Shown here in pieces: positions 7,094-17,100 of a stretch of 64,000 nucleotides of DNA. This stretch comes from Nocardioides sp. 503 (GTDB lineage: Bacteria > Actinomycetota > Actinomycetes > Propionibacteriales > Nocardioidaceae): assembly GCF_004522095.1 (NCBI RefSeq), contig NZ_SPUI01000006.1, positions 62,001 to 126,000 of the forward strand, read 5' to 3'. The position numbers were made by a program, and so were the translations under genes. The notes under the pieces were generated by a model that saw only the letters and a program-made list of their open reading frames with translations, was not told where the DNA came from and did no database searches. Every line of letters starts with the position of its first letter. The stretch's first letter is position 1.

Positions 7094-7741
7094 CTACGAC
7101 GACGTCTCGTCGCTCCCCGGCTGGCCGTGGACCTCGTCGAGCGCGAACCCGTGCTGCACCGCCCACGCGATCGCCTGGCTGCGGTTGGTCACCTCGATCT
7201 TGCGGTAGGCCGAGCGGATGTAGGTCTTCACCGAGTTGATGCTCAGGTAGAGCCGGCGGGCCACGTCGTCGTTGCCGAGGCCCATCGTGATCAGGCCGAG
7301 CACCTGCACCTCGCGCGGCGACAGGCCCCGGCCGGCACCGAGCTGGGTGGGGTTGGCGGTGTAGTCGAGCGCGTCGTCGTTCCGGTCGCCCGCCAGGTCG
7401 CCCAGGGCGGCGGACTCGATCACCTGCTGGATCTCGGCGGCGTCGGCCGACATCGAGATGGCGCCGTCGACGCCCTTCTCGAACGCCTGGTTGGCCAGGT
7501 CGGGCCTCAGGTTGCGGGCCACCGCCACGACGGCGGCGTGGGTCTCCTTGACGAGCCAGTCCAGCTGGTCGCTGCTTCCGGTGGTGAGCCCGGCGACGTC
7601 GTACAGCACGACGTCGACGCCCGGGTCCACGGCGAGGTCGACGCCCCGTCCGAGGAGCTCGAAGGGCGCACGCATCTCCTGGACGACGGAGGACAGGCCG
7701 CGGTAGACGACGTCCTCGTCGGTGACGATGGCGATACGCAC
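7094..7741 (-). CDS. LuxR-family response regulator with atypical receiver domain
   Basis: The 215-residue protein has an N-terminal receiver-like domain (VRIAIVTDEDVVYRGL) and a C-terminal LuxR helix-turn-helix (LSPREVQVLGLITMGLGNDD, then SINSVKTYIRSAYRKIEV, about residues 145-205). The receiver keeps the acidic pair (TDED) and an Asp at the end of strand 3 (VVLYDV), but the conserved Lys near its end is replaced in GAISMSAD, so normal phosphorylation switching is doubtful. GTG 7741 is chosen because GGGAGGG lies 4-5 nt upstream. No sensor kinase is adjacent, so its input is unknown. Confidence 0.85.
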   Translation of the reverse strand: MRIAIVTDEDVVYRGLSSVVQEMRAPFELLGRGVDLAVDPGVDVVLYDVAGLTTGSSDQLDWLVKETHAAVVAVARNLRPDLANQAFEKGVDGAISMSADAAEIQQVIESAALGDLAGDRNDDALDYTANPTQLGAGRGLSPREVQVLGLITMGLGNDDVARRLYLSINSVKTYIRSAYRKIEVTNRSQAIAWAVQHGFALDEVHGQPGSDETSS

Positions 7742-7921
7742 GGGCCCTCCCGCCTTCCGCGAAGAAATGGTCACTGACGTTGCCTCGTTCGACGAGCTGG
7801 CGCCGTGTCGATCACGGCCCGATGCGTTTTCCCAGACTGATCTCCCTGATCTTCGAGATCCAAACACCCGTCTGGACCACCGGGCAAGTTCGCGGGCCGC
7901 CGGGAAGCGCCGGTGCCGCGC

Positions 7922-8524
7922 TCAGCGGCGCTGGCCCCAGCTCGACGGCGGGCCCATCAGGTCGACGGCGCGGCGGATCCCGATGGTCACCCCGATGCCC
8001 ACCACGCCGATGCTCGCCAGCAACGACCCCAGCGTCAGCACCAGCCAGGCGAAGACGAAGCCGATCGTGGTGCCGCTGCCGGACTCGCCCTCGGCGCTGT
8101 TGCTGGCGAGCAGGAAGAAGAACGCGCCGACCACGAGTACGCACAGGCCCACGGTCAGGAAGCCGAAGCCGTCGACGTACTTGGTGCGCCGCGGTGGCGG
8201 GGTGTCGTCGAACGTGGTCAGCAGCTCCTCGGTGCGACTCGGCGGGGTGCGGACGGTCACGGCCAGCTCCTCCAGGGCCGCGCGCAGCTCGCGCTGAACG
8301 GCGCCGGCGTGGAACGCGAGGGCGACGACGCCGGCGTCGGTGAGGAGCTCGACGCTCATCGGCGTGGGGAACGAGGCCTCCCGCAGCTCGCTCAGCGGGT
8401 AGTGCACGAACCCCTCACCGTCGGTCTCGCGCAGCGTGAGCCCCTCCGCGTTCAGCGCGAGCTGGTGTGGCACGTCGTCCTTGGTCACCGCCCACGAGCG
8501 GGTCTCGACCGGCTGCTGCTCCAT
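7922..8524 (-). CDS. Hypothetical protein with two C-terminal membrane segments
   Basis: This 200-residue protein has a soluble N-terminal part of about 115 residues (MEQQPVETRSWAVTKDDVPH, then VHYPLSELREASFPTP) that resembles small PH-like or beta-rich domains. Two hydrophobic helices follow (FLTVGLCVLVVGAFFFLLAS and FVFAWLVLTLGSLLASIGVV). The C-terminus is short and basic. It follows the acyltransferase gene by 40 bp on the same strand and is probably co-transcribed. I do not recognise the family and assign no function. Confidence 0.7.
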   Translation of the reverse strand: MEQQPVETRSWAVTKDDVPHQLALNAEGLTLRETDGEGFVHYPLSELREASFPTPMSVELLTDAGVVALAFHAGAVQRELRAALEELAVTVRTPPSRTEELLTTFDDTPPPRRTKYVDGFGFLTVGLCVLVVGAFFFLLASNSAEGESGSGTTIGFVFAWLVLTLGSLLASIGVVGIGVTIGIRRAVDLMGPPSSWGQRR

Positions 8525-8564
8525 CAGGTCCTCGTCTCTCCGGGCCGTCCCCTGGAGCGGACGG

Positions 8565-9719
8565 TCATTCCGAGGCCTTCCCCGTCCGTCGCGACTTCAC
8601 GCCTCCGAAGGTCCTGGTCGCCTCGTCGACCTCGGCTTCCTGCCGCCGTCTCGCGAGGCGAACGCCGTAGCGGCGCAGCGGGTCCTCGAACCGCACGTGC
8701 GCCACGTGTGCGGCAACGAACGCCAGCGCGATGCCGACGACGGTCGAGAGCAGCGAGCCCGCGAACCCCCAGTCGGAGGGCAGCACCGCCTCGGCGGCGT
8801 TGAGCCCGAAGTTGTGGAGCAGGTAGAGCGAGTACGACAGTGCGGCGACGTACGCCATGGGGCGCGAGCCGAGCCAGTCGGCGCGCGTGGAGCTGGTGGT
8901 GACGAGCCCCGCCAGGACCAGCGCCGCGAGCAGGCTGAAGACGGGGTAGAGCCGGCCCTGGGGAAGCACCTGCGCGGTGCTCAGCTGCAGAGCCACGAGG
9001 GCCGTCGTGAGGAGCAGCAGGACCGCCGGCCGGCCGGCGAGCGCGAGCCGCTCGTAGGAGGGGCGGTGGTGCAGCAGCGTCGCGACCAGGCAGCCGAGCG
9101 CGATCGGCGTGTAGCTCTCGAGGGAGACGCCCCACCCGCCGCCGAGGTGGCCCGCGACGCTGCAGCCCAGGGCGATCGCGGTCAGGGCCAGCGCCTGGGG
9201 GAGCGCGCGGGCCTTGAGCAGCACGAAGCCGAGGACCGGCCAGACGAAGTAGAACTTCTCCTCGATCCCGATCGACCACGCCATGTCGAACGGCACCAGC
9301 ACGTCGCCGTTGAAGTACAGCGCGTGCTCCGGGAAGAACAGCAGGAAGTAGGGGATGTTCTCCACGAAGGCGTCGCGCCGCTCCGGCTCCATCCCCAGAC
9401 CCAGGATGAGCACGCAGTAGAGCGCGAAGACCGCGAGGTACATCGGGTAGATCCGGAACGCCCGCCGTACGTAGAACGCGCGCAGGTCCACCCCACGAGC
9501 GCCACCCTCGTGCTCGCGCAGCAGCAGCGTGGTGATCAGGAAGCCGCTCAGCACGAAGAACAGCGTCACGCCCGAGGGCCCGTGCAGCCGCGGCCACACG
9601 TGGGGGTACGCCGGATGGGCGGTGAACACGAGCACCACCGAGATCGCGCGCAGCCCGTCGAGGGCGGGGAAGCGGTGCAGGGCACGGTAGTCGGCGTGCG
9701 TGACGTGCCCGTCCCCCAT
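8565..9719 (-). CDS. Acyltransferase family 3 (OafA/YrhL-like) membrane protein
   Basis: The 384-residue integral membrane protein has about ten hydrophobic helices. The N-terminal motif FPALDGLRAISVVLVFTAHP includes the family's conserved Arg and the His at the end of TM1, and GVTLFFVLSGFLITTLLLRE with RRAFRIYPMY is also diagnostic. Such proteins O-acylate extracytoplasmic sugars, lipids or peptidoglycan using a cytoplasmic acyl donor; the substrate here is unknown. ATG 9719 follows a G-rich Shine-Dalgarno (GAGGGGGGCAC), with a possible TAGGGT -10 at 9764-9759. The C-terminus is a basic cytoplasmic tail. It heads a two-gene unit with the protein at 7922-8524. Confidence 0.88.
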   Translation of the reverse strand: MGDGHVTHADYRALHRFPALDGLRAISVVLVFTAHPAYPHVWPRLHGPSGVTLFFVLSGFLITTLLLREHEGGARGVDLRAFYVRRAFRIYPMYLAVFALYCVLILGLGMEPERRDAFVENIPYFLLFFPEHALYFNGDVLVPFDMAWSIGIEEKFYFVWPVLGFVLLKARALPQALALTAIALGCSVAGHLGGGWGVSLESYTPIALGCLVATLLHHRPSYERLALAGRPAVLLLLTTALVALQLSTAQVLPQGRLYPVFSLLAALVLAGLVTTSSTRADWLGSRPMAYVAALSYSLYLLHNFGLNAAEAVLPSDWGFAGSLLSTVVGIALAFVAAHVAHVRFEDPLRRYGVRLARRRQEAEVDEATRTFGGVKSRRTGKASE

Positions 9720-9768
9720 GTGCCCCCCTCGCACCCGCCGAGCCCGGCGTAGGAGGTCACCCTAAGCG

Positions 9769-10434
9769 TCAGGCGGTGCTCTCGTCCGAGCGCTCCTCCT
9801 GCTCGCGCTCCTCCTCCTGCTCCTTCTCCACGCGCTTCTTGATCCCGCGCAGGCCGGGGAGCTTGCCGAGCATCTCGTTGAGCTCCTTGGAGACGTCCAG
9901 GAGGTCGTGCAGGTCCGGCGCCACGGAGCTGAGCGTCTCCAGCATCGGGAGGATGTCGGACTCCATCTTGTCCGCGAGCGTGGGGAGGTGTCCGACGAGC
10001 CCCACGATCGCCTCGACCTCGTCGGGGTCGGTCGTCTTGACGATCCGGTCGAGCGCGGGGATCAGCTGCGTCATCGGGGGGACGAGGTCCGCGAGGAGCG
10101 GCTCGATCCGAGCGACCAGGGGCTCGGCGCGGCTCAGGAGGCGCTCTGCCTTGCCGAGCAGGGGATCGGCGTCGTCGAGCATCGCGCTGACCCGGTCGGA
10201 CAGCGGCTCGAAGGAGACCAGTGCGTGGTCGGCGCGGGCGCGGGTCTCGTCGGCCGCGGCCACCACCTCGTCGGCCCGCTGCCGGGTCTGCTCGATCCTG
10301 GCCATCAGGGCGCCGACGTCGTCGAGGAGGCGCTCGGCGTTGTCGAGCAGGCGCAGCACGCGCGGCCCGGCCGCGACGAGCTGCTCCAGCAGCGCCCGCA
10401 CGTCCGAGGGTCCGGGGATCGAGGGCAGTCTCAT
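9769..10434 (-). CDS. Coiled-coil hypothetical protein
   Basis: The 221-residue protein is almost wholly helical, with heptad-like repeats (LLDNAERLLDDVGALMARIE, then EPLSDRVSAMLDDADPLLGK and SRAEPLVARIEPLLADLVPP). It ends in a strongly charged tail (KKRVEKEQEEEREQEERSDE). There is no signal peptide or membrane segment. Related actinobacterial proteins are sometimes labelled RuBisCO large subunit, which this sequence does not support. The ATG at 10434 has TAGGTT (10446-10441) exactly 6 nt upstream, so the message is probably leaderless. Function unknown. Confidence 0.72.
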   Translation of the reverse strand: MRLPSIPGPSDVRALLEQLVAAGPRVLRLLDNAERLLDDVGALMARIEQTRQRADEVVAAADETRARADHALVSFEPLSDRVSAMLDDADPLLGKAERLLSRAEPLVARIEPLLADLVPPMTQLIPALDRIVKTTDPDEVEAIVGLVGHLPTLADKMESDILPMLETLSSVAPDLHDLLDVSKELNEMLGKLPGLRGIKKRVEKEQEEEREQEERSDESTA

Positions 10435-10637
10435 CCCAGCAACCTACGAGCCGGCCATGGGGCACCGGGCACGCGAACTGGTGCAGTTCCACCACGCGGG
10501 GCGGGGGCATGCAGTGCGCTTCTTCCGGGCACGGGTCCTCCTGTTGACGGGGTCGGCACGAGGACCTCCGACCGATTTCGGCTTACGTTGTAAGTTGGGG
10601 TCGAACCTACGCCACCACCCCCACCGACGGAGTCCCG

Positions 10638-10850
10638 ATGTCCGACGAACCCACCGTCACGACCGACCCTGTCGGCCACCGCCGCTCGATCGGCGACACC
10701 CTCGGTCGCCTGCCCCGCAGCGCGGGTGCGTTCGTGGCTCGGGACCGGCTGACGTGGCGGCAGTCCGTCGAGGGGTCAGGGGTGCTGTGGCTCCTCGTCG
10801 CCGTGCCTGTGGTCGCTCTGCTGGTGCGCCGCCTCGTCCGGAGCCGCTAG
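10638..10850 (+). CDS. Small single-pass membrane protein of unknown function
   Basis: This 70-residue ORF starts MSDEPTVTTDPVGHRRSIGD, has one hydrophobic helix near the C-terminus (GVLWLLVAVPVVALLVRRLV) and ends in basic residues. A purine-rich GACGGAG lies about 8 nt before the ATG. An inverted repeat CTTAC-GTT-GTAAG at 10582-10594, in the upstream region, may be an operator. It is isolated between a minus-strand gene on the left and the convergent accessory operon on the right. Base composition by codon position looks coding, but I cannot name it. Confidence 0.6.
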   Translation: MSDEPTVTTDPVGHRRSIGDTLGRLPRSAGAFVARDRLTWRQSVEGSGVLWLLVAVPVVALLVRRLVRSR

Positions 10851-10857
10851 GACCACG

Positions 10858-10874
10858 GCGTCGTCGTACGACGC
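10858..10874. terminator. 7-bp hairpin between convergent genes
   Basis: GCGTCGT-CGT-ACGACGC forms a perfect 7-bp stem with a 3-nt loop in the 33-bp gap between the stops of the small membrane protein gene (10850) and the cysteine-repeat gene (10884). Its position suggests a bidirectional terminator; there is no U-tract. Confidence 0.4.
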
Positions 10875-10883
10875 AGCCGCTCC

Positions 10884-12443
10884 CTAGGACGGCGTCGCCG
10901 GCACGAACTCGCGCAGGCGCCCGCTCGCCACCTTCTCGGCCGACTCCCGGGCCAGGACCAGTCCGCCGCCCGCGGGCGCCGCCTGGGCCGGGGTCTGCTC
11001 GTGGTGGAACCGACCGGCCTCGTCGGTGGTGACCGACACCTGCGTCGTGGTGGCGCCGACGAGGAACTGCAGCGTCACCTGCGCGCCGGGTCCGAAGCCG
11101 GCGCCGTCGACGACCACCGACGCGGCCGACTCGGTCAGCGTCAGTGCGGGGACGCTGGAGGCAGGCGGCGCGGTCGGCGTGTAGAGCGACATCACGTAGA
11201 CCGGACTGTCGGTGAACGTGTGCGGCGCCATGGCGACGCAGACCCCCGCCGATCCGTCCGCTGCCGGCAGGACGAGCTGCCGACAGACGTCGCACCGCTG
11301 CCAGCCCGGTTCGCCGTGGGATGGCGGAGGGTCGACGTACAGCCCGTAGGCGGCGCTCGCCGTGAAGTCGTGCGGTGCATCGTCGAAGCACACGCCGTCG
11401 AAGCTGGGACCGCCTCGAGCCAGGGCCTGGCAGCGAGAGCACCAGTGCCAGCCGGCGTCGCCTCCCTCCGGCGCCGATCCGGTGTCCGGGACGAGGTAGG
11501 CAAGGCTGCCCGTCAGGTCGTGAGCGGCTCCGTCCCGGCAGGTCCCGTCGGAGACGGACCCGAGGACCAGGCAGCGACACCGGCCGCAGAGGCGCCAGCC
11601 AGGCTGGCCGTCGCCCAAGGACTGGGGGAAGACGCTGTACCTCGCGCTCGCACTCTGGTCGTGCGTGCCGCCGGCAGCGCAGTCCCCGACCTCGAGGCCG
11701 GAGTAGCTCATGAGCTGGCACTTGCTGCACCACCGCCAGCCCGGCTGCGCGTCCACCGGCTCGACCTCCATCGGCACGGCGTAGTCGAGGCTCCCTGCGA
11801 ACTCGTGCTCACCGCCCGCGACGCAGACGCCGGCGCCGCCGCCCGCCACGAAGCCGTGACACCTGCTGCAGAGCCGCCACCCCGGCTGCGCCCCGGTCGG
11901 CGCGGCGCCGAAGGCGATCCGGTACGTCTCGTTGGGCGTGTGTCCGCCGCCGGCGACGCAGACCCCGGTCTGGGCGAACGACACCAGGCCCTGGCACTGC
12001 TGGCACCACTGCCACCAGTCCTGCATCGCCGCCACGACGACCGGGACGTGGTAGTCCGCACTGCCGGTGGCGTCGTGGGCCCCGCCTGCGGAGCACTGCC
12101 CGTCACCCAGCCACAGCCGCATGCACTGGGGGCACCAGTGCCAGCCGGGCTGCGTCTCGGGCAGCGCGCCCATGGCGACGTTGTACTCCGCGTCGTACTC
12201 GGCATACTCGTGCGCCGCGCCGTCCGTGCACACCCCGGGAGCGCCCTTGTAGGCGAGGCTCGCGCACTTCTGGCAGGCGCCCCAGCCCGGCTGCGCGCCC
12301 GGCTCGACCGTGCCCCACGCCGCCTTGTACTCCCAGCTGGTGGAGAACTCGTGCATGGAGCCGGTCACGCACGACCCGGCCCGGTCGATGTCGACCAGGC
12401 CCGCGCACACCCGGCACCGTCGCCACCCGCGGTCCGCGTCCAT
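10884..12443 (-). CDS. Protein with nine C-x2-C...C...H repeats and a C-terminal beta domain
   Basis: The 519-residue protein contains nine tandem repeats of about 43-50 residues over roughly residues 5-430. Each has the pattern GW-x2-C-x2-C, then about 10-17 residues later a Cys, then 5-6 residues later a His (for example QPGWRWCSKCQLMSYSG and GDCAAGGTHD), followed by S-x3-Y. The C-x2-C...C...H set looks like a small zinc-binding ribbon, though no metal is proven. The last 85 residues (ALTLTESAASVVVDGAGFGP onward) resemble an Ig/IPT-type beta sandwich. No signal peptide is visible. ATG 12443 follows GAGGAGG. It is the last gene of the seven-gene accessory operon, 31 bp after the 551-residue protein gene. 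Confidence 0.78.
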   Translation of the reverse strand: MDADRGWRRCRVCAGLVDIDRAGSCVTGSMHEFSTSWEYKAAWGTVEPGAQPGWGACQKCASLAYKGAPGVCTDGAAHEYAEYDAEYNVAMGALPETQPGWHWCPQCMRLWLGDGQCSAGGAHDATGSADYHVPVVVAAMQDWWQWCQQCQGLVSFAQTGVCVAGGGHTPNETYRIAFGAAPTGAQPGWRLCSRCHGFVAGGGAGVCVAGGEHEFAGSLDYAVPMEVEPVDAQPGWRWCSKCQLMSYSGLEVGDCAAGGTHDQSASARYSVFPQSLGDGQPGWRLCGRCRCLVLGSVSDGTCRDGAAHDLTGSLAYLVPDTGSAPEGGDAGWHWCSRCQALARGGPSFDGVCFDDAPHDFTASAAYGLYVDPPPSHGEPGWQRCDVCRQLVLPAADGSAGVCVAMAPHTFTDSPVYVMSLYTPTAPPASSVPALTLTESAASVVVDGAGFGPGAQVTLQFLVGATTTQVSVTTDEAGRFHHEQTPAQAAPAGGGLVLARESAEKVASGRLREFVPATPS

Positions 12444-12474
12444 CACTGCGCCTCCTCGTGTCCCTCTGCGCGAC

Positions 12475-14130
12475 TCACGGCCACTCCACCTCGTCGAAGC
12501 GCAGCCCGCTGTCGCCCTCGCCGTGGCCGGTGAGCTTGTGGCGACCTCGCCACAGGTGCCGGCTGCCGCCCTGCCAGCGAGCGTGCTGCCAGGTCCGCAC
12601 CACCTGGACACCGGAGCGCGGGACCTCCTCCTCGTGGAGCCAGGAGCCGACCGAGGGCAGCAAGCCGCCCCGCGGCTCGGGGCTCGCGGGCACGCCGTCG
12701 ACGAGGCGCGTGATGGGCGCCAGGCGCAGTCGGACCGACTCCAGGTCGGCCAGCTGCTCGGGGAGCAGCGGGAACCAGTGGTCAGGGACCTCGGAGTCGA
12801 CACGGTACGTCGGTCGCGTGATCTCGGGGATGGCTTGGGTCTCGCGTGCCGCCCACGCGGCGAACCGGTCCAGTGGCTTGCCGTGGTCGTCCTCGATCAC
12901 CCCCTCCACCGCCCACGCGACGTTGGCCATCTCGTCGCGCAGCAGCATCACCACGTCGGTGGGCCGGCTCTCGAGCGAGTGGGGGACTGCGGGGGCGAGC
13001 AGGAACCACGGGCTGGTGGGGCGCTCCTGGTCCGGCTCCAGAGGAGCGTCCGCCTGCGTGAGGGAGAAGAGGTTCCACCCGTCCTGGTCGGCCGCGACGG
13101 CCGACAGCTCCGTCGTACCGCCGAAGACGTCACGGACGACGAACCGCGTGACCCGGGACAGCGTCCCCACGGGGAGTCGCAGGGGGACGACGAACCAGTC
13201 GTTGCCGTAGACCGTCGCGTACCCGCTGAGCATCAGCCGTCCCAGGTCGATGGGCGCCGCGTCGACCGCTCCCGGGTCGAAGCGCGCGTCCTCCATCTCC
13301 CACAGGCGTGGGGCCGGCATGCCTCCGAAGCGTGCCGGCGACGGCAGGGCGGACTCGCGGACCGTGATCGGCGCCTGGGTGGCGGCGCCGTCGGCGACAC
13401 CGACCGCATCGAAGGAGGACCAGTCGAGGCGACCGCCGACGTACTCGTCGGCGTGGAGCTCCACCTCCGGAAGCGTGCTGGCGCGTACGGCGAAGCGGTG
13501 CTCGAAGCGGTGCTCGTCCCACGCGTCGTCCGGCGCCACGAGCGGACTGGCCCGTCGCGACCACCAGGTCAGCCAGTCGGTGGCGAGCTGCTCGAGCTCG
13601 GTGGGGGTGGCGGTGACCTCGCCGTGCTCGCGCAGCGCGGTCAGCTCCGCCTCGCGCTGGTCCTCGGTCGTCAAGGCCGCCAGGCTGTCCGCGAGTCGCG
13701 ACCCGTCGGGGACCCGCGTCCGCAACGCTGCGTCGGCGGCGCTCGCGAGGGCGTGGTCGGGGAAGCCACAGCGTCCGACGTACGCCGCCAGGTCGTCGGC
13801 CCTGCCCGCGCTGGCCAGTGCTCGCCGCCAGCGGACGCCGCCGTCGAAGCGCAGCCGGGGCGGGACGCCTGCCTCGTGCTCCTCCACCATGCGCTCCAGC
13901 GGTGCCGCTCCCAGGTCGAGTCCCAGCCACTCCTCGCGTGCGGCGGGCCGCCACTCGTCCAGCGGGTGGGCGTCGACGTCGACCTCGACCCACGCCGGCG
14001 ACGGCTGGTTCTCGTGCCGGAACTCCCCGAACTGCCACTGGCGCCCGAGCAACCACAGCGGGTCGTGCAGGCGCGAGGCCAACCCCTCCTCGATGCCCGG
14101 ACCGCGGGACGACATCTCGTAGCGGCCCAT
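12475..14130 (-). CDS. Unknown 551-residue accessory-operon protein
   Basis: I do not recognise a named family. The N-terminal region has a distinctive tryptophan-rich motif, DPLWLLGRQWQFGEF at about residues 23-37, followed by a mostly acidic soluble protein without membrane segments or signal peptide. A W-rich patch sits at LATDWLTWWSRRASP, and the C-terminal half alternates predicted strands (LMLSGYATVYGNDWFVVPLR). The ATG at 14130 overlaps the stop of the upstream 1379-residue gene as TGATG, so the two are translationally coupled and probably made in fixed ratio. A GTG one codon earlier is possible but less likely. Confidence 0.75.
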   Translation of the reverse strand: MGRYEMSSRGPGIEEGLASRLHDPLWLLGRQWQFGEFRHENQPSPAWVEVDVDAHPLDEWRPAAREEWLGLDLGAAPLERMVEEHEAGVPPRLRFDGGVRWRRALASAGRADDLAAYVGRCGFPDHALASAADAALRTRVPDGSRLADSLAALTTEDQREAELTALREHGEVTATPTELEQLATDWLTWWSRRASPLVAPDDAWDEHRFEHRFAVRASTLPEVELHADEYVGGRLDWSSFDAVGVADGAATQAPITVRESALPSPARFGGMPAPRLWEMEDARFDPGAVDAAPIDLGRLMLSGYATVYGNDWFVVPLRLPVGTLSRVTRFVVRDVFGGTTELSAVAADQDGWNLFSLTQADAPLEPDQERPTSPWFLLAPAVPHSLESRPTDVVMLLRDEMANVAWAVEGVIEDDHGKPLDRFAAWAARETQAIPEITRPTYRVDSEVPDHWFPLLPEQLADLESVRLRLAPITRLVDGVPASPEPRGGLLPSVGSWLHEEEVPRSGVQVVRTWQHARWQGGSRHLWRGRHKLTGHGEGDSGLRFDEVEWP

Positions 14131-17100
14131 CACACGCCCTCGTAGGGGATCGGCAGCACGGTCCCGAGCTCAGGCAGGTCCACCAGGTCCAGCGTGCGGA
14201 CCCGGGCGAGCCGCAGCGTCTCCTCCACACACCCGTGGAGGTCCTCGACGCACCAGCCCCGCGCGGGGTCCGGAGGCACGGCGATCAGCAGCGACTGAGG
14301 AGCGCGCGCGCCCGGCCGGTCGTAGTCGAACGCCACCCCGACGGTCTCCTCCGGACCGTGCTCGCCGGGAGGCCGTGGTGCGACCTCGGTCCAGGAGTCG
14401 ACCACCAGACCCCGGTCGGTCGTGCTCACCCCATCGGACTGGAGGACCAGCGCGAGCTTCGACGAGGGGTCCCCGGCCGGGGCGGAGTCGGCGAACCAGG
14501 GAGACCGCGTGCCGTCCTCCGCGGCCGGCTGGACCACGTGGAAGGTGGGAGAAGGGCTCGCAGCGAGGAGCTCGCCGGCCACGAGCGCGTCCTGCCAGGT
14601 CTCCACCGCCGGCCGGACCGAGGCCATGTCGCGCAGCCAGTCGAGCACCGCGTCGGGGGCGGGAGCGGGTTCGGGTCCGGCCGGTAGCTCGGCCGTGAGT
14701 CTCGGCGTCAGTCGGACGGCGGGGTGCAGCAACCGCGAGGCCCGGTCCTGGATCGCCGCGAGCCACGAGTCCGCGGCATCGGTGGTGGGATCGGGGACCG
14801 GTGGCGGCTCGTCGAGGGGCACCGCGGCCAGCACGGCCCGGGTCCGGTCCACCGCGTCGGTGGCGTCCCGGGGTCCGGTGGTCACCCCGAGGGTGGCGAG
14901 CCTCTCCACCGCGGCGGTCGTGGTGGTGGCGTCCTCGGACGACAGGTCGTGCGCTGCGGCGCGGAGCTCGGCGAGCCAGGGCCGCACCCTGCTGTCCAGC
15001 TCGGACAGGTCGTAGCCGCCCGCCGCGCTCGCCGCCCCCGGCCGGAGGTGCACCACGCTCAGGGGAGTGGCCGAGGCCAGGGTCGCGCGGAGGCGGTCGA
15101 GCAGGAGCGCGAGCTCGTCGAGCCTCGCAGGGTCGGCGGGACCCTGCGCGAGGAGCTCCGCCTTCAGGGTCGCGGGCGGCGCCACCAGCAGGTCGAGGGC
15201 GCAGGGGCTCGTCTGCTCGCCCGTCGGGACACCCCACTGCTCAGCAGGCCCGAGCCGCGCACGCAGCCAGGCCTCGACGCCGGGCTCCAGTTTGACGAGC
15301 GGGCGGTCGTCGGACCATCCGGGAGCGAGGGCGTCGGGGAGCAGGACACCGACGTGGTGGGTGAGGGCGACCCCGCTGCGGGGCGTGCTCAGCACGTCGT
15401 ACTCCGCCGGCAGCTCGTGCCCGCGGCCCGCGGCGTCGGCCGCCAGCCCTGCTCGCAGGGGGCTGCCGCCGACGAGCTGGTGGACGCTCTCGGCGAGCAG
15501 GAGGTCGCCGACCGCGTCGAACGTCTCGTCCAGCTCGGCGATCGCGCGCAGGAGGACGGCGGCGTTGCCCGCCACGTCCGCGGCGGCCGCGGCCGCCAGC
15601 GCGGCGGGATCCTGCGCCAGCCGGGGGCGGTCCCGGCGCAGGGCCTGGCCGTCGACGACGTTGCGCGCCCCGATCGCGATCCTCGCCTCCGACCCGTCCG
15701 GTGCGTCGGGCGCCACGAGCGGGGCGAGGGGGTAGGCGCGCCGGAAGCCTGCGACGTACTGGTCGAGTCGGGCGTCGTGCAGGGCGCGCTCGAGCTGGTA
15801 GCCGAGCAGGGCGCCCACCGTCTGGCCGGCGCGGATGCCCTCGACCATCGCCGTCGCGCGCCGGGCACGGGTCGACTGGATGTCCACGGCGAACGCGCCC
15901 CGGTCGGAGTGCGCCTGCCAGCCGGAGCGCAGGACGGCGGCGGTGGTGGCGTGGTGGAGCGACGGCGTGACGACGTAGCCCTCGCGGCTGGGACGGGGAT
16001 CGAACGGCTCCACGTCGGTGAGCCAGCCGTAGGCACCGGTGCGGACCCCCCGCGGGGCCGTCTCGCGGAGCCCGGTCAGACGACGGGACGCGAGCGAGGT
16101 GACCCACGCGTCGACGCGGTGCGAGAGCGGCTCGAGGGTCTCGCGGAACAGCCGTTCGAGCCGGACGAGGTCGGCCACGGCCTCGTCCTCGAGGTCCACG
16201 TAGCCGACGAAGAGCCTGCGGAGGGGCTCCGCGGCGGCGACCGCCCGGTCGACGGCGTCCGGGAGCGCGGGCCCGGAGGCCAGCCGGTGGTACAGCGCGT
16301 TGTGGACGCCGGCCGCGTGCGTGTAGAACACGCTCTGGGTCGGCGGCTGCCGCAGCTGCCACATCGTCGCGGCGATGGGCTCGTACAGGGCCGTGAGCTC
16401 GTCGGGCACCGGCGGCTGGTGCGTGGCTCGCATGCGGCTGAGCGCCTCGTCGAAGAGGACGAGCAGCTGGGCCAGCGGGCGGGCGTCGAGGAAGGCCCGC
16501 AGCTCGGCCGGCATCGTGTCCGGGAAGGCCTCGATCCACTCCGGCTCGCGAGGAGGGCCGCCGGGGTCCGCGCGCTCGACGGGCTCCTGCCACGGAAGGG
16601 CCACGGACACCGGGACCGAGCCCACCGCCGCCGTGCGGGGGTCGGTCTTGGAGACGAAGTGGGGCCAGCCCGCGATCCGCCGAGGGCTCCCCTCGCGGCT
16701 GAGGAGGTCGAGCAGCACGGCATCCTGGTCCGCGCCCTCCCCGACCTGGAGAGCGCGGTCGACCTGCGCGACGAAGGCCGACTCGAACGACGAGACGTGG
16801 GGCGGGATCGCGTCCGTGGGCGAGTCCGCGACCCACAGGTCCGAGCTGCTGACCGGCAGGACGCCGTACGGCTGGCGCCCGATCCGCACCAACGGCAGGG
16901 GACCGCGACCACGGACGTGGTCGGCGAAGTGGGTCGAGGCCGCCTCGTACCACGGCGCCGCGGTCGGTCCGGTCGTGCGGTCGATCTCGTCGGCCGGCGC
17001 CCAGACACGTGACCAGGCGAAGGTGTCGGCCTGGAGCCGGTGCAGCGCGCGGAGCAGCTCCGCGTCGGACTCGGCGGGGTCCGCGGCGCCGGCGAGGGTG

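Noticed and set aside
10582..10594. CTTAC-GTT-GTAAG as promoter operator of the small gene at 10638
   Set aside because: It is a short inverted repeat without a convincing -10/-35 pair nearby, so it is mentioned in the gene entry but not listed as a site.
11200..12430. CRISPR-like or DNA-level tandem repeat in the cysteine-repeat gene
   Set aside because: Repetition is at the protein level (about 43-50 residues per unit) with diverged codons; there are no short identical direct repeats with spacers.
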